Assembly (NCBI GenBank): GCA_949878485.1
Contig: CATLAM010000004.1
Location: forward strand, 1-64,000
Length of the DNA stretch: 64,000 nt
Direction: 5' to 3'
Origin: an uncultured Eubacteriales bacterium
GTDB taxonomy: Bacteria > Bacillota > Clostridia > Christensenellales > UBA1242
A program made the translations under genes and the position numbers. The stretch's first letter is position 1, and each line of letters opens with the position of its first letter. Shown one piece after another: positions 1-7,230 of the stretch. The notes beneath the pieces are model-generated. The model saw nothing but the letters and a program-made list of their open reading frames with translations. It was not told the origin of the DNA and searched no databases.

Positions 1-90
1 TACCTATAACTACTGATAGTTTATATTCTAATTCAAAGAAGTATAAAAATTTATCTAAAAAAGAAATTCAAAACTTACTCAAAAACTTTT

Positions 91-240
91 GATTTTCGCA
101 AAATCAAAATTCTGTCGCAAAATCAAAGTTTGATTTTTATTTTGATTTTTTTGATTAATTTTGATGTTTTAATCAAAAAATTGCCGTCGCAAAATCAAAA
201 GCGAGAAATCAAAAAAAGACTTCGTTGTCAGTTGACACAA
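91..240 (+). repeat. 150-base intergenic repeat, copy 1
   Basis: Made of alternating runs of GATTTT and AAAATCAAA around two GTCGCAAAATCAAA words. It ends in GTTGTCAGTTGACACAA, which holds the inverted repeat TGTCA-GT-TGACA. A second copy of the same length and orientation lies at 1881-2030. After the end, AAAAGTC followed by seven T can pair with the AAAAGACTT just inside the repeat, so the edge may also act as a terminator. Apart from this repeat and a related block at 397-524, I see no gene in 1-526. Confidence 0.7.
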
Positions 241-396
241 ATATATTGTATAAAAAGTCTTTTTTTAGAAAGGCCTTTTTTCATTGCAAAAACCACAATA
301 TACAGTGTTTTTTGAGTATTTAATCACTGCATACAGATATGACAATTTTTGAGATTTGAAATTTGGCAATTTCAAGTCCTTTTTCAAAATACAAAA

Positions 397-524
397 GTTT
401 TGATTTTTTTGATTTTTTGCCCAAAATTTTGATTCTTTATCAAAAAATTGGCTGTCGCAAAATCAAAACTTTAAAAATCAAAACTGACCACCGAGAAAAT
501 CAAAAATAATCAAAATAAATCAAA
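397..524 (+). repeat. Partial, diverged copy of the intergenic repeat
   Basis: It shares the central core of copies 1 and 2 (ATCAAAAAATTG, then a gap, then GTCGCAAAATCAAAA) and the flanking GATTTT and AAAATCAAA runs. It lacks the terminal TTGTCAGTTGACACAA element. It lies directly downstream of the tRNA-Trp gene, which is on the other strand. Confidence 0.5.
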
Positions 525-526
525 TT

Positions 527-600
527 TGGCAGGCGAAGTAGGAATTGAACCCACACTTTTAGTTTTGGAGATCAAAGTTCTACCATTAAACCATTCGCCT
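527..600 (-). tRNA. tRNA-Trp (CCA anticodon)
   Basis: The reverse complement folds as a tRNA: 7-bp acceptor stem AGGCGAA/TTCGCCT, D-arm with AATGGTA, anticodon loop CTCCAAA giving anticodon CCA, T-loop TTCAATT, discriminator G and an encoded 3' CCA. The sequence closely follows the Bacillus tRNA-Trp pattern. The anticodon stem looks weak: 29-41 is G-U and 30-40 reads A-C. The gene starts 21 bases after the trpS stop on the same strand with no obvious promoter between, so co-transcription with trpS is likely. Confidence 0.93.
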
Positions 601-621
601 ATATAAGAGAGAAGAACTCTC

Positions 622-1614
622 TTAATTTAATCCGAGTGCTTTTGTTGCTCTTTTTAGAGTATCTCTTGCAGTAGGTTGTGCTTTTTTCGCACCGTTTGCT
701 AAGATTTCATCAAGCAAATTTTTATTGTTGTATTTATTGAAATTGGCTTGAATTTCTGTCAAAAGTTTTGCAACAACTTCTGCAACTTCTCTTTTAAATT
801 CGCCATAGCCCCTTCCTTCAAAGCGTTTTTCAATACTCTCAAAATCTTCATTTGTTATTTTGGATAAGATACTCATAAGGTTAGATATTCCGGGTTGGTT
901 TTCTTCATCAAAATGCACTTTGCCAAGGCTATCGGTTTTCGCACTCATAATTTTCTTTTTAGCAACTTCAATATCATCCATAAGAAAGATTGTGCCTTTG
1001 TTGTCGCCGTTATCCGATTTGTTCATTTTTTCAAGTGGATTTTGCAAGTTTAAAATTTTATTTCCAACAGGTGCAATATACACATCTGGCATAAAGAAAG
1101 TTTCGCCATAACGCTTATTAAATCTTTCAGCCAAATCTCGTGTAAGCTCCACATGTTGCTGTTGGTCTCTCCCGACAGGCACAATGCTTGTGTTGTAAAG
1201 TAAAATATCAGCAACCATGAGAGTCGGATAAACAAATAAGCCTGTATCAACACCATCTTTGCTTTGTGCTTGTGATTTGTATTTAAATTGTGTCATTCGG
1301 TTAAGTTCGCCCATTTTCGTTTGGAAGGTCATAATAAAGCCAAGTGTGCCATGTTCCAAAACATCGCTTTGCCTAAACACAATTGTTTTGCTTGGGTCAA
1401 TTCCACAAGCTAAATACATAGCCACACAATTATAAACCGCTTCTTTCAATTTTTGCGGATCTTTTGGACTTGTGATTGCGTGCAAATCAGCAATAAAGAT
1501 ATAACTTTTATGTGTTTCTTGCCTGTCAACAAAATTTTTAATTGCTCCTAAATAATTTCCGAGCGTCAGATTTCCACTTGGTCTAACACCGGTCAACATA
1601 ACTTTTTCTTTCAT
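622..1614 (-). CDS. trpS: Tryptophanyl-tRNA synthetase
   Basis: Class I synthetase that charges tRNA-Trp with tryptophan in the cytoplasm. The 330 residues match the usual bacterial length. The HIGH-type signature is present as PSGNLTLGNYLGA near residue 12, and the KMSKS loop reads KMNKS near residue 195. The start is set by AAGGAGATTATACT just upstream of ATG. A leader of about 210 bases contains a Trp-rich leader peptide, competing hairpins and a U-tract terminator, described separately. The cognate tRNA-Trp follows on the same strand, so the synthetase and its substrate RNA probably share one Trp-responsive transcript. Confidence 0.97.
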   Translation of the reverse strand: MKEKVMLTGVRPSGNLTLGNYLGAIKNFVDRQETHKSYIFIADLHAITSPKDPQKLKEAVYNCVAMYLACGIDPSKTIVFRQSDVLEHGTLGFIMTFQTKMGELNRMTQFKYKSQAQSKDGVDTGLFVYPTLMVADILLYNTSIVPVGRDQQQHVELTRDLAERFNKRYGETFFMPDVYIAPVGNKILNLQNPLEKMNKSDNGDNKGTIFLMDDIEVAKKKIMSAKTDSLGKVHFDEENQPGISNLMSILSKITNEDFESIEKRFEGRGYGEFKREVAEVVAKLLTEIQANFNKYNNKNLLDEILANGAKKAQPTARDTLKRATKALGLN

Positions 1615-1635
1615 AGTATAATCTCCTTAATTTTG

Positions 1636-1681
1636 ATAAAAATAACCCGTTGATTGTTTTTGAACAAAACATACCAACGGG
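1636..1681 (-). terminator. Attenuator terminator in the trpS leader
   Basis: On the minus strand CCCGTTG (1675-1681) pairs with CAACGGG (1646-1652), extended by GTTTTG with CAAAAAC, and is followed by TTATTTTTATC. It lies inside the trpS leader, after the leader peptide and before the trpS ribosome binding site, so it would end transcription before trpS. Its 5' arm contains TATGTTTTGT (1664-1673), which can instead pair with the segment at 1717-1728. Confidence 0.75.
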
Positions 1682-1716
1682 CTTTAAGACTATATTTGAA
1701 ATATCTAATCCATTTA

Positions 1717-1755
1717 TATGTTTTGTGACGCACAGAAAAGCATTCACAAAACATA
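1717..1755 (-). promoter_or_regulatory. Competing hairpin in the trpS leader
   Basis: A perfect 12-bp stem forms between 1744-1755 and 1717-1728 (TATGTTTTGTGA with TCACAAAACATA) around a 15-base loop. The 3' arm can alternatively pair over 10 bp with the terminator 5' arm at 1664-1673, or, with one mismatch and one G-U pair, with the Trp-codon segment of the leader peptide at 1782-1791. These pairings exclude each other, as in classical attenuators. Confidence 0.65.
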
Positions 1756-1774
1756 CAATTTTGCGAACGCCACT

Positions 1775-1807
1775 TTACCAACGCCACCAAATAAATGAAT
1801 TAAACAT
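1775..1807 (-). CDS. Trp-rich leader peptide MFNSFIWWRW
   Basis: A ten-codon open frame with three Trp codons in its last four residues (TGG TGG CGT TGG) and a TAA stop. AAAAGGAG sits about five bases before ATG, and the whole frame lies downstream of a near-consensus promoter and upstream of the trpS attenuator. Ribosome stalling on Trp codons when charged tRNA-Trp is scarce is the known principle of trp-operon attenuation. Its use here is inferred from the layout. I propose the descriptive name trpS leader peptide and assign no symbol. Confidence 0.8.
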   Translation of the reverse strand: MFNSFIWWRW

Positions 1808-1832
1808 ATTTTTCTCCTTTTAAGATACAAAT

Positions 1833-1861
1833 AGTATATGTTATTTTTTTATGAAAGTCAA
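1833..1861 (-). promoter_or_regulatory. Sigma-A promoter of the trpS leader
   Basis: Reading the minus strand: TTGACT, 17-base spacer, TATACT. Predicted transcription start near 1826, about 19 bases before the leader-peptide ATG. The match and spacing are close to ideal. Confidence 0.85.
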
Positions 1862-1880
1862 TAGTTTATGCGAATTTTTT

Positions 1881-2030
1881 GATTTTTGCAAAATCAAAAA
1901 TTCGTCGCGAAATCAAAGTTTGATTATTTTTTGATTTATTTTGATTTTTTTGATTTTTATGCTAAAATTTAGTTGTCGCAAAATCAAAAGTGAAAAATCA
2001 AAAAAAAGACTTTGTTGTCAGTTGACACAA
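1881..2030 (+). repeat. 150-base intergenic repeat, copy 2
   Basis: Same length, orientation and order of elements as copy 1 at 91-240: GATTTT/AAAATCAAA runs, GTCGCGAAATCAAAG, GTCGCAAAATCAAAA, AAAAAGACTT, and the terminal GTTGTCAGTTGACACAA with its TGTCA-GT-TGACA palindrome. It starts 19 bases beyond the trpS promoter, so the trpS/tRNA-Trp unit lies between two direct copies. The rest of 1862-2161 holds an AAATCTTC...GAAGATTTTTTTT hairpin (about 2043-2074) and no gene that I can support. Confidence 0.7.
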
Positions 2031-2161
2031 AATTATTTATTTAAAAATCTTCTTGTTGGAAGATTTTTTTTATTTAAACAAAATTTTTTCAAATTGAATT
2101 TTATAACAATTTATGTGCATTTGGAAATTATTTGTGATATAATCTTTTAAAGGAAAAAGTT

Positions 2162-3202
2162 ATGAATTTATTGGAACTTTCAGAATCAGAAATTAAAGAT
2201 TTTAAAAAGAAACTCATTAAAGAAGGCACAATTTTTGAAAAGAGTGAAATTTCAAGTTATGACGCTAAGTTTTTTGAAGCGGTGACAATTTCAAAAGTTG
2301 TTATCAAATTTCTTTTATTTTTCAGCATTGCTTTATATGTTTTAATTAACATAGGTGGCATAGTTTTATCGATTGTTTATGGCTGTTTTAATTTAATGGG
2401 AATTATTGCTCCAATTATTGCTGTGTGTTTTGTGTGTTTCATTACTTTTGTAATTTTTGGAAGCATAAACACAAATAAAAAGAAGAAAGAAAATGTTGTT
2501 TATGTTATAGACGATAATTTTATATTTAATTTTTCTGATGGTGTAGTTGAAAAATCAAAACTTTTTTATAAATTAAATTATGACAGCATACAAAGAATTG
2601 AATATGTAATTTATGGCTCAAAAAACAAACAAATTTTTGGCAGTGTTAATTTTATTTTTAATGTGCAGGGCGTTGATGTAAAACATTATATTAACTATAC
2701 AAATTTGACTGAGATAAATCAAATAATTGATGATAAATTTCCGATTGTAAAAAATAAGTTGATTGTTGACGGAAAAGCAAAAAATGACGATTTAGTTTTA
2801 AAAAAAACAAAATCATCTAAATATATGTTATTGTCAGTTGCTTTTTTAGTTGCATCAATCTTATTGATTGCTGTTCCGATTGTTTTTAATTATTATAGTT
2901 ATGCACTTATTATTTCTGGTGCTATATTGGCTGTTGTTTGTTTATTGGTTTTCGTTTCTCCATATTTTTATACTTGTCATTTAGTTCAAGGTTTAATCTT
3001 AAGCAGCATTTTTATGATTATAGGTTATTGTTTGCCTTTATTAATTATTGAACTTAGTGGTGTTTCATTTTTAATGTTTATTGCAATCAACAATTCTGTT
3101 TTATTGCCGACATTTTTTGGAAACATTGGCTTGTGTCTGTTTGTTTATTTAATTTTTATGATGTTGAGTAAGTTTGTATATAAATTGAAAAATAAAAGAT
3201 AA
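2162..3202 (+). CDS. Membrane protein with a PH-like cytoplasmic insert
   Basis: 346 residues, not assigned to a named family. Two hydrophobic segments near residues 43-73 and 79-101 come first, then a soluble stretch of about 120 residues rich in beta-type sequence, then four or five more membrane segments to a basic C-terminus. The soluble part (VVYVIDDNFIFNFSDGVVEKSKLFYKL...) resembles bacterial PH-like domains in which a reporter strand pattern follows a membrane pair; this is a weak structural impression. AAAGGAAAAAGTT precedes ATG. It ends in a terminator shared with the convergent next gene. Function unknown. Confidence 0.75.
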   Translation: MNLLELSESEIKDFKKKLIKEGTIFEKSEISSYDAKFFEAVTISKVVIKFLLFFSIALYVLINIGGIVLSIVYGCFNLMGIIAPIIAVCFVCFITFVIFGSINTNKKKKENVVYVIDDNFIFNFSDGVVEKSKLFYKLNYDSIQRIEYVIYGSKNKQIFGSVNFIFNVQGVDVKHYINYTNLTEINQIIDDKFPIVKNKLIVDGKAKNDDLVLKKTKSSKYMLLSVAFLVASILLIAVPIVFNYYSYALIISGAILAVVCLLVFVSPYFYTCHLVQGLILSSIFMIIGYCLPLLIIELSGVSFLMFIAINNSVLLPTFFGNIGLCLFVYLIFMMLSKFVYKLKNKR

Positions 3203-3226
3203 TCTTATTTAAGATTATCTTTTATT
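3191..3226. terminator. Bidirectional terminator
   Basis: A perfect 16-bp inverted repeat AATAAAAGATAATCTT / AAGATTATCTTTTATT with a four-base loop and T-runs on both strands. It overlaps the 3' ends of the two convergent genes that flank it. Confidence 0.85.
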
Positions 3227-3968
3227 TTAAATCCTTTCCGATGTCATATTCATTGATGTTTGGGTTTATATATCTGTCTTTTTTATTTTTGTTTTTATAT
3301 TTGATTGCTTTGGCTGGGCAACGATGATAACAGCCAAGGCAGGCTATGCATTTGTCAGAAAAGGTGATTTGTCCGTTTTGCATGGAAATGTTTTGCACAG
3401 GGCAAACTTGAATGCATTTTCCACACTTTATGCATTTTTCGTTTGCATGAAAATTTTTGCCAATCAAATGCCAGTTTGACATATTTTTTCGCCATGTGTA
3501 TTCATGTGTTTTTTTATTTTTTGGAATTTGATAGTTTTCTGTTTTGATGTCTGTTATAATTTTTCCCAGTTTTGCATTGGCTTTTTTTAATATTCTGTTT
3601 TTATAAAAATTTGGTGGTGTAAAAAAAAGAGTAAAATTCTCTGGCATTTTAAGAAGGTGAATGCTTTTTATGTTTAAACCTATTTCCTTGCAAATGTCAA
3701 AGAAAAGTTTGTCTGCTCTGCCTGACATTCCGCCATAGTTTTGAATTACATAAATTTCTTTTGTTTTGTTGAGTTTTGGCAAAAATTCATAGACATGTTT
3801 TGGCATGCCGAAGGAATATATTGGAGTGGCAATGAAAATTCGGTTATATTCGCTTGCATTACCTTTGTAAGTTGGAATGTAATTGATTTCTCCGCCAAAA
3901 CACTTTTGAATTTGCTGGGCAATCCACAAAGTGTTGCCAGTTCCGCTGAAATAAAAAATTCCTGTCAT
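3222..3968 (-). CDS. EFR1-type flavodoxin-ferredoxin fusion
   Basis: 248 residues joining an N-terminal flavodoxin-like domain to a C-terminal 2[4Fe-4S] ferredoxin. The FMN phosphate loop reads SGTGNT near residue 8. Two cluster motifs, CIKCGKCIQVCP and CIACLGCYHRCP, lie near residues 180-215. Fusions of this kind are known as EFR1-family ferredoxins; the physiological redox partner is not known and cannot be read here. AAAGGTGAAATT precedes ATG. It stands alone, convergent with the upstream membrane protein gene. Confidence 0.9.
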   Translation of the reverse strand: MTGIFYFSGTGNTLWIAQQIQKCFGGEINYIPTYKGNASEYNRIFIATPIYSFGMPKHVYEFLPKLNKTKEIYVIQNYGGMSGRADKLFFDICKEIGLNIKSIHLLKMPENFTLFFTPPNFYKNRILKKANAKLGKIITDIKTENYQIPKNKKTHEYTWRKNMSNWHLIGKNFHANEKCIKCGKCIQVCPVQNISMQNGQITFSDKCIACLGCYHRCPAKAIKYKNKNKKDRYINPNINEYDIGKDLK

Positions 3969-4121
3969 AATTTCACCTTTAATCTGTTTTCAATTTAATT
4001 ATAACATATATAGAATAAAAAATGTTAATAATTTGATTGGAAATATAATTTTTCTAAAATTATGTGTAAAGTTTGACTTTTTAAATTTATTTAAATAAAA
4101 TTTAGTTAAAGAGAAAAAATT

Positions 4122-4634
4122 ATGAGAATTAATATTAATTATAACTTAGATGAAAAACTTTTTAATTGGGCGAAAAATGTTAATAAAGAAATTTCTTTAA
4201 TAACAAAAAATGAAATTGATTTTGCTGATGGTAAATGCAGATCGCATATAACTTTATTGATGGGTGAAATTGAAGAAAAGAATTTAGACAAAATTAGAAA
4301 GTTGGTTGAAAATTTTAAATCCAAAGTTTTAGATAAAAAAATTGAATTTCAATCTCCTTTTGTCAAAAATAATTATATATTTGTTGAAGTTGATGACACA
4401 AATTTATTTAAACAAGATTGTGATGAAATGTTGAATTTATTAAATGATTTGATTGTTCCTCATAAATATTTAATTAGCAATGGCAACATTCCGCACATTA
4501 CTTTGGGTTATGTTAAACAAACGGGTGTGTTGCTTGACGCTTATCTGCAATCAATAAAATTTGTGCCTGACGCGATTCTTAAAAAATTAAGTGTTGATTT
4601 GGCAGGAGTGCATGGAACTGTGATATGTGAATAG
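4122..4634 (+). CDS. 2H phosphoesterase / 2'-5' RNA ligase-like protein
   Basis: 170 residues with the two signature HxT motifs of the 2H phosphoesterase superfamily: SHITLL near residue 42 and PHITLGYV near residue 126. Members act on 2'-5' or cyclic phosphates in RNA and nucleotides; which one this acts on is unknown. The length suits a single-domain family member. A purine-rich AAAGAG precedes the ATG. It is followed convergently by the polymerase IV gene with only 17 bases between the stops. Confidence 0.8.
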   Translation: MRININYNLDEKLFNWAKNVNKEISLITKNEIDFADGKCRSHITLLMGEIEEKNLDKIRKLVENFKSKVLDKKIEFQSPFVKNNYIFVEVDDTNLFKQDCDEMLNLLNDLIVPHKYLISNGNIPHITLGYVKQTGVLLDAYLQSIKFVPDAILKKLSVDLAGVHGTVICE

Positions 4635-4651
4635 AAAACATGTCTGCTTGT

Positions 4652-5866
4652 TTAATTTTCTGTGGGTGATTCTTCTTTGCTTTTGTGATTTATGAATATG
4701 TCTTTGTCGCTTGCCAGAAAAATTTTGTCATTTCCATATTTGTTTTTAATTTTTTGAATCGATTTTTGAAGATTGTTTTTTTCTTCTTTTAAAAAAGAAA
4801 GTTGTTCCACTTTATCAATTTTTTCCAAATTGGAAACTCTGACTCTTACAGCACGAACATATTTTTCAAATTTCCAATATTTTTTTATTATTTGCATGGC
4901 GGTTTCTGTTATTTCTTCACTGCTTCGGATTGGGCTTATTGTGTAAGAATGCCGGAATATTTCAAATTCATTTGTTTTTAAAGTGACAGTTACACATGAT
5001 GCTTGAAAATTTTTGTTGGCAAGTCTTTGTGCAATTTTTTCACTTAAAAAATTAACAACACTTTTTATGTCTTTTTCGTTTTTTATGTCTGTTATTGTTG
5101 TTGTTCCGTTACCGATGCTTTTAGGCGGAATTAAATGATAATAGCATTTTACTGGCACAAAAAATTCGCCACGCAGTTTTTGATGAAGTTCTACTCCTGT
5201 TTTTCCCATTATGTCATTAACAAATTTTTCTTCCAAATGAACAAAATCGCCTATTGTGTTTATGTTCATTTTTTCAAATTTTTTTGTCAGTCTTGTCCCA
5301 ATTCCAACAATCGAGTTTAATGGCAGGGGATAGGTTTTTTCTTTAAATTTTTCATGTTCAATAATTGTTGTTGCATCAGGTTTTTTAAGGTCACTTCCAA
5401 GTTTTGCAAAAATTTTGGAAAAAGAAACTCCAACAGAAACTGTGAAACCAAATTGTTTTTTGACTTCTTCGCGAATTTCATCGGCGATTTGTTTTCCGCT
5501 TTTTTTAAGATAGTTTAAAGATGGTGTAATGTCCAGCCAACATTCATCTAAACCTAATGGTTCAACAAGGTCGGTGTAGTTTAAATATAACGCATGAAGT
5601 TGTTTGCAAATCTTTTCGTAAAGATTGTAATGTGGCTCTACTGTGACAAGGTCGGGACATTTTTGTTTTGCTTGCCAAATTGCTTCGCCTGTTTGCACAC
5701 CTTGTTTTTTTGCCAATTCATTTTTTGCCAAAATTATTCCTGTTCGCTTTTCTGGGTTGCCAGTAACTGCGACGGGTTTGTCTTTCAATGAGGGGTTTGT
5801 GGAACATTCCACTGAAGCGAAAAAGTTGTTGACATCGACATGTAAAATTGTTGGGAAATTTTGCAT
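4652..5866 (-). CDS. dinB: DNA polymerase IV (Y-family)
   Basis: 404 residues. Y-family translesion polymerase. The palm carries the catalytic motif HVDVNNFFASVE (Asp11) and GLDECWLDIT near residue 103. The little-finger region follows, and a likely beta-clamp motif reads QLSFL near residue 357. Typical family members run 350-420 residues. AAAGGAAAGATAT precedes ATG. It is a single gene divergent from the 5986 operon, with no LexA-type operator that I can recognise. Confidence 0.93.
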   Translation of the reverse strand: MQNFPTILHVDVNNFFASVECSTNPSLKDKPVAVTGNPEKRTGIILAKNELAKKQGVQTGEAIWQAKQKCPDLVTVEPHYNLYEKICKQLHALYLNYTDLVEPLGLDECWLDITPSLNYLKKSGKQIADEIREEVKKQFGFTVSVGVSFSKIFAKLGSDLKKPDATTIIEHEKFKEKTYPLPLNSIVGIGTRLTKKFEKMNINTIGDFVHLEEKFVNDIMGKTGVELHQKLRGEFFVPVKCYYHLIPPKSIGNGTTTITDIKNEKDIKSVVNFLSEKIAQRLANKNFQASCVTVTLKTNEFEIFRHSYTISPIRSSEEITETAMQIIKKYWKFEKYVRAVRVRVSNLEKIDKVEQLSFLKEEKNNLQKSIQKIKNKYGNDKIFLASDKDIFINHKSKEESPTEN

Positions 5867-5917
5867 ATATCTTTCCTTTCATTTTTTAAATTAAGTTTGT
5901 TTTGTTTGCTGTTTCAT

Positions 5918-5946
5918 TTGTTTTTTTAAGTAGGTTTTGTTATAAT
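5918..5946 (+). promoter_or_regulatory. Promoter of the tex-mcsB-clpC run
   Basis: TTGTTT, 17-base spacer, TATAAT. Transcription is expected to start near 5953, which rules out the longer in-frame start at 5902 and supports ATG at 5986. The five genes that follow are closely packed to 13007. Confidence 0.65.
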
Positions 5947-5985
5947 GTTTATGTAATATATTTATGGGAGTATTCTGATATATTT

Positions 5986-7230
5986 ATGCAAAACAAAGAT
6001 ATAGATAATGTTGTAAAGTTTTCTAGAATTGCTATTCCACAAAAATTTGAAGATGTGGAAGATGACGGCAATCGTGTTATCAGATTAAAAAAATTAAATA
6101 AGTCAGTTTTTATTAATGCAAGATTAGTTGACTTTGCAAAAGCGTGTGATTATGTTTGCGACATTGTTGTTGAAAATGAAATTATTTCTGAAATAATAAT
6201 GAAAAATGATGATTTAGACTATAAAAAAAGGCAAAATCACTGTGAAAGTGCTGAAAAAGTTTATGATTGTCATTTTGGTTATGTTATTCCACCTTTTCAA
6301 AATGCTTTCTGTGACAGTGTGACAGCGTTTAAAAAAGAATTTAATTTGGAAGACTTAGATAAAGAAACAATCAAACTTGTGCAAGATGTTATGTTTGTGA
6401 AAAATTTAATGGCAGGAGCGATGTTTATTGATTTTTCCAGAACAGAAAATGGATATAAAAATTTTGCGATTTTGCATGACATTGACGAAATGTCCGAACA
6501 AGAGTTAAATGATATTAGTGACGATGTTGCCAAAAATAAGTTGAAACTTTATATGAAAGTTGGTCAAACTTTGGATGAACTTGGCACGCTTGACAAAACC
6601 TATGGAAAACCACTTACGCACATCTTGGAAGACTTTGGCTTTTTGGACAGAACATATCCTGTGCTTATCGGTGGAAACTGTTTGGAAAAAGATGATTTTC
6701 GTTTTTTAAAAGAACATGAAATTTACAACACTGTGATTTGTCCAAGTGAAGATGGAAAAGTTGGCAGACGAATGACAAATGTTTTGCAACTTAAAAATTT
6801 GGATTTTGTTGTTGGACTTGGAAGCGGTTATTCTTATTCAGTGGACATGTTTGCATATATGCGACAAATGTTGCTGACAGTGCGTGGCATATTTGAAGAT
6901 GAAAATTGTTTGACTGAAAAAGATGTTTTGCTTATGGCATTTTCGGGGACATTTCTTTGTGAAAATCCAAATGACATTTTTGAATTTACAAAGCTTCGCA
7001 TTGGCGAAAAAGCAAATTTTGTGTTGATTAGAAATTCTTTGGAAGAAGATGCATCACTTCAAAATGACATCTTAAAAGAGTTGGTTTGGAATAAATCTAA
7101 ACATGATGTCGAACTGGTTGTGATGTGTGGTGAGATTTGGCAACAGGGCAACTTTTGTGGACTTTTAAATTGCACATATGATGACTTAATCAAACGATTA
7201 AGCAAGAAAATAAAGGAGATTAAAAAATGA
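5986..7230 (+). CDS. Amidohydrolase-fold protein lacking metal ligands
   Basis: 414 residues. The order of motifs follows cytosine/guanine/S-adenosylhomocysteine deaminase-type amidohydrolases: an N-terminal INARLVDF...DIVVENEIISEI strand set, a central barrel, the LDELG(L)-type segment near residue 195 and the LDMFEEMR-like VDMFAYMRQM segment near 285. The expected metal and catalytic residues are missing: the HxH after the first strands reads QNAFCDS, the LAHC motif reads LIGGNC, the HCP motif reads ICP, and the GTDG motif reads GLGSG. It is therefore probably a pseudoenzyme. The stop overlaps the tex start by four bases, suggesting translational coupling. Start chosen from the promoter position. 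Confidence 0.75.
   Translation: MQNKDIDNVVKFSRIAIPQKFEDVEDDGNRVIRLKKLNKSVFINARLVDFAKACDYVCDIVVENEIISEIIMKNDDLDYKKRQNHCESAEKVYDCHFGYVIPPFQNAFCDSVTAFKKEFNLEDLDKETIKLVQDVMFVKNLMAGAMFIDFSRTENGYKNFAILHDIDEMSEQELNDISDDVAKNKLKLYMKVGQTLDELGTLDKTYGKPLTHILEDFGFLDRTYPVLIGGNCLEKDDFRFLKEHEIYNTVICPSEDGKVGRRMTNVLQLKNLDFVVGLGSGYSYSVDMFAYMRQMLLTVRGIFEDENCLTEKDVLLMAFSGTFLCENPNDIFEFTKLRIGEKANFVLIRNSLEEDASLQNDILKELVWNKSKHDVELVVMCGEIWQQGNFCGLLNCTYDDLIKRLSKKIKEIKK

Noticed and set aside
229-262. Promoter reading TTGACA in the repeat
   Set aside because: TTGACA of the palindrome has no -10-like hexamer at 16-18 bases in either copy.
130-315. 61-residue open frame in the 5' repeat region
   Set aside because: It lies across repeat copy 1. 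A similar frame (1941-2150) occurs at repeat copy 2, so the resemblance comes from the repeated DNA. Neither has a ribosome site, and codon use is an artefact of GATTTT/AAAATCAAA runs.
1615-1840. T-box riboswitch upstream of trpS
   Set aside because: Expected for the gene, and TGGC could pair with the tRNA GCCA end. But I see no AGGGTGGNACC core, no specifier stem and no room for stem I in about 210 bases. A leader frame with three Trp codons explains the TGG repeats better.
5902-5985. N-terminal extension of the amidohydrolase-like protein
   Set aside because: The extended start lies upstream of the -10 box at 5941-5946 and the segment has no ribosome site.
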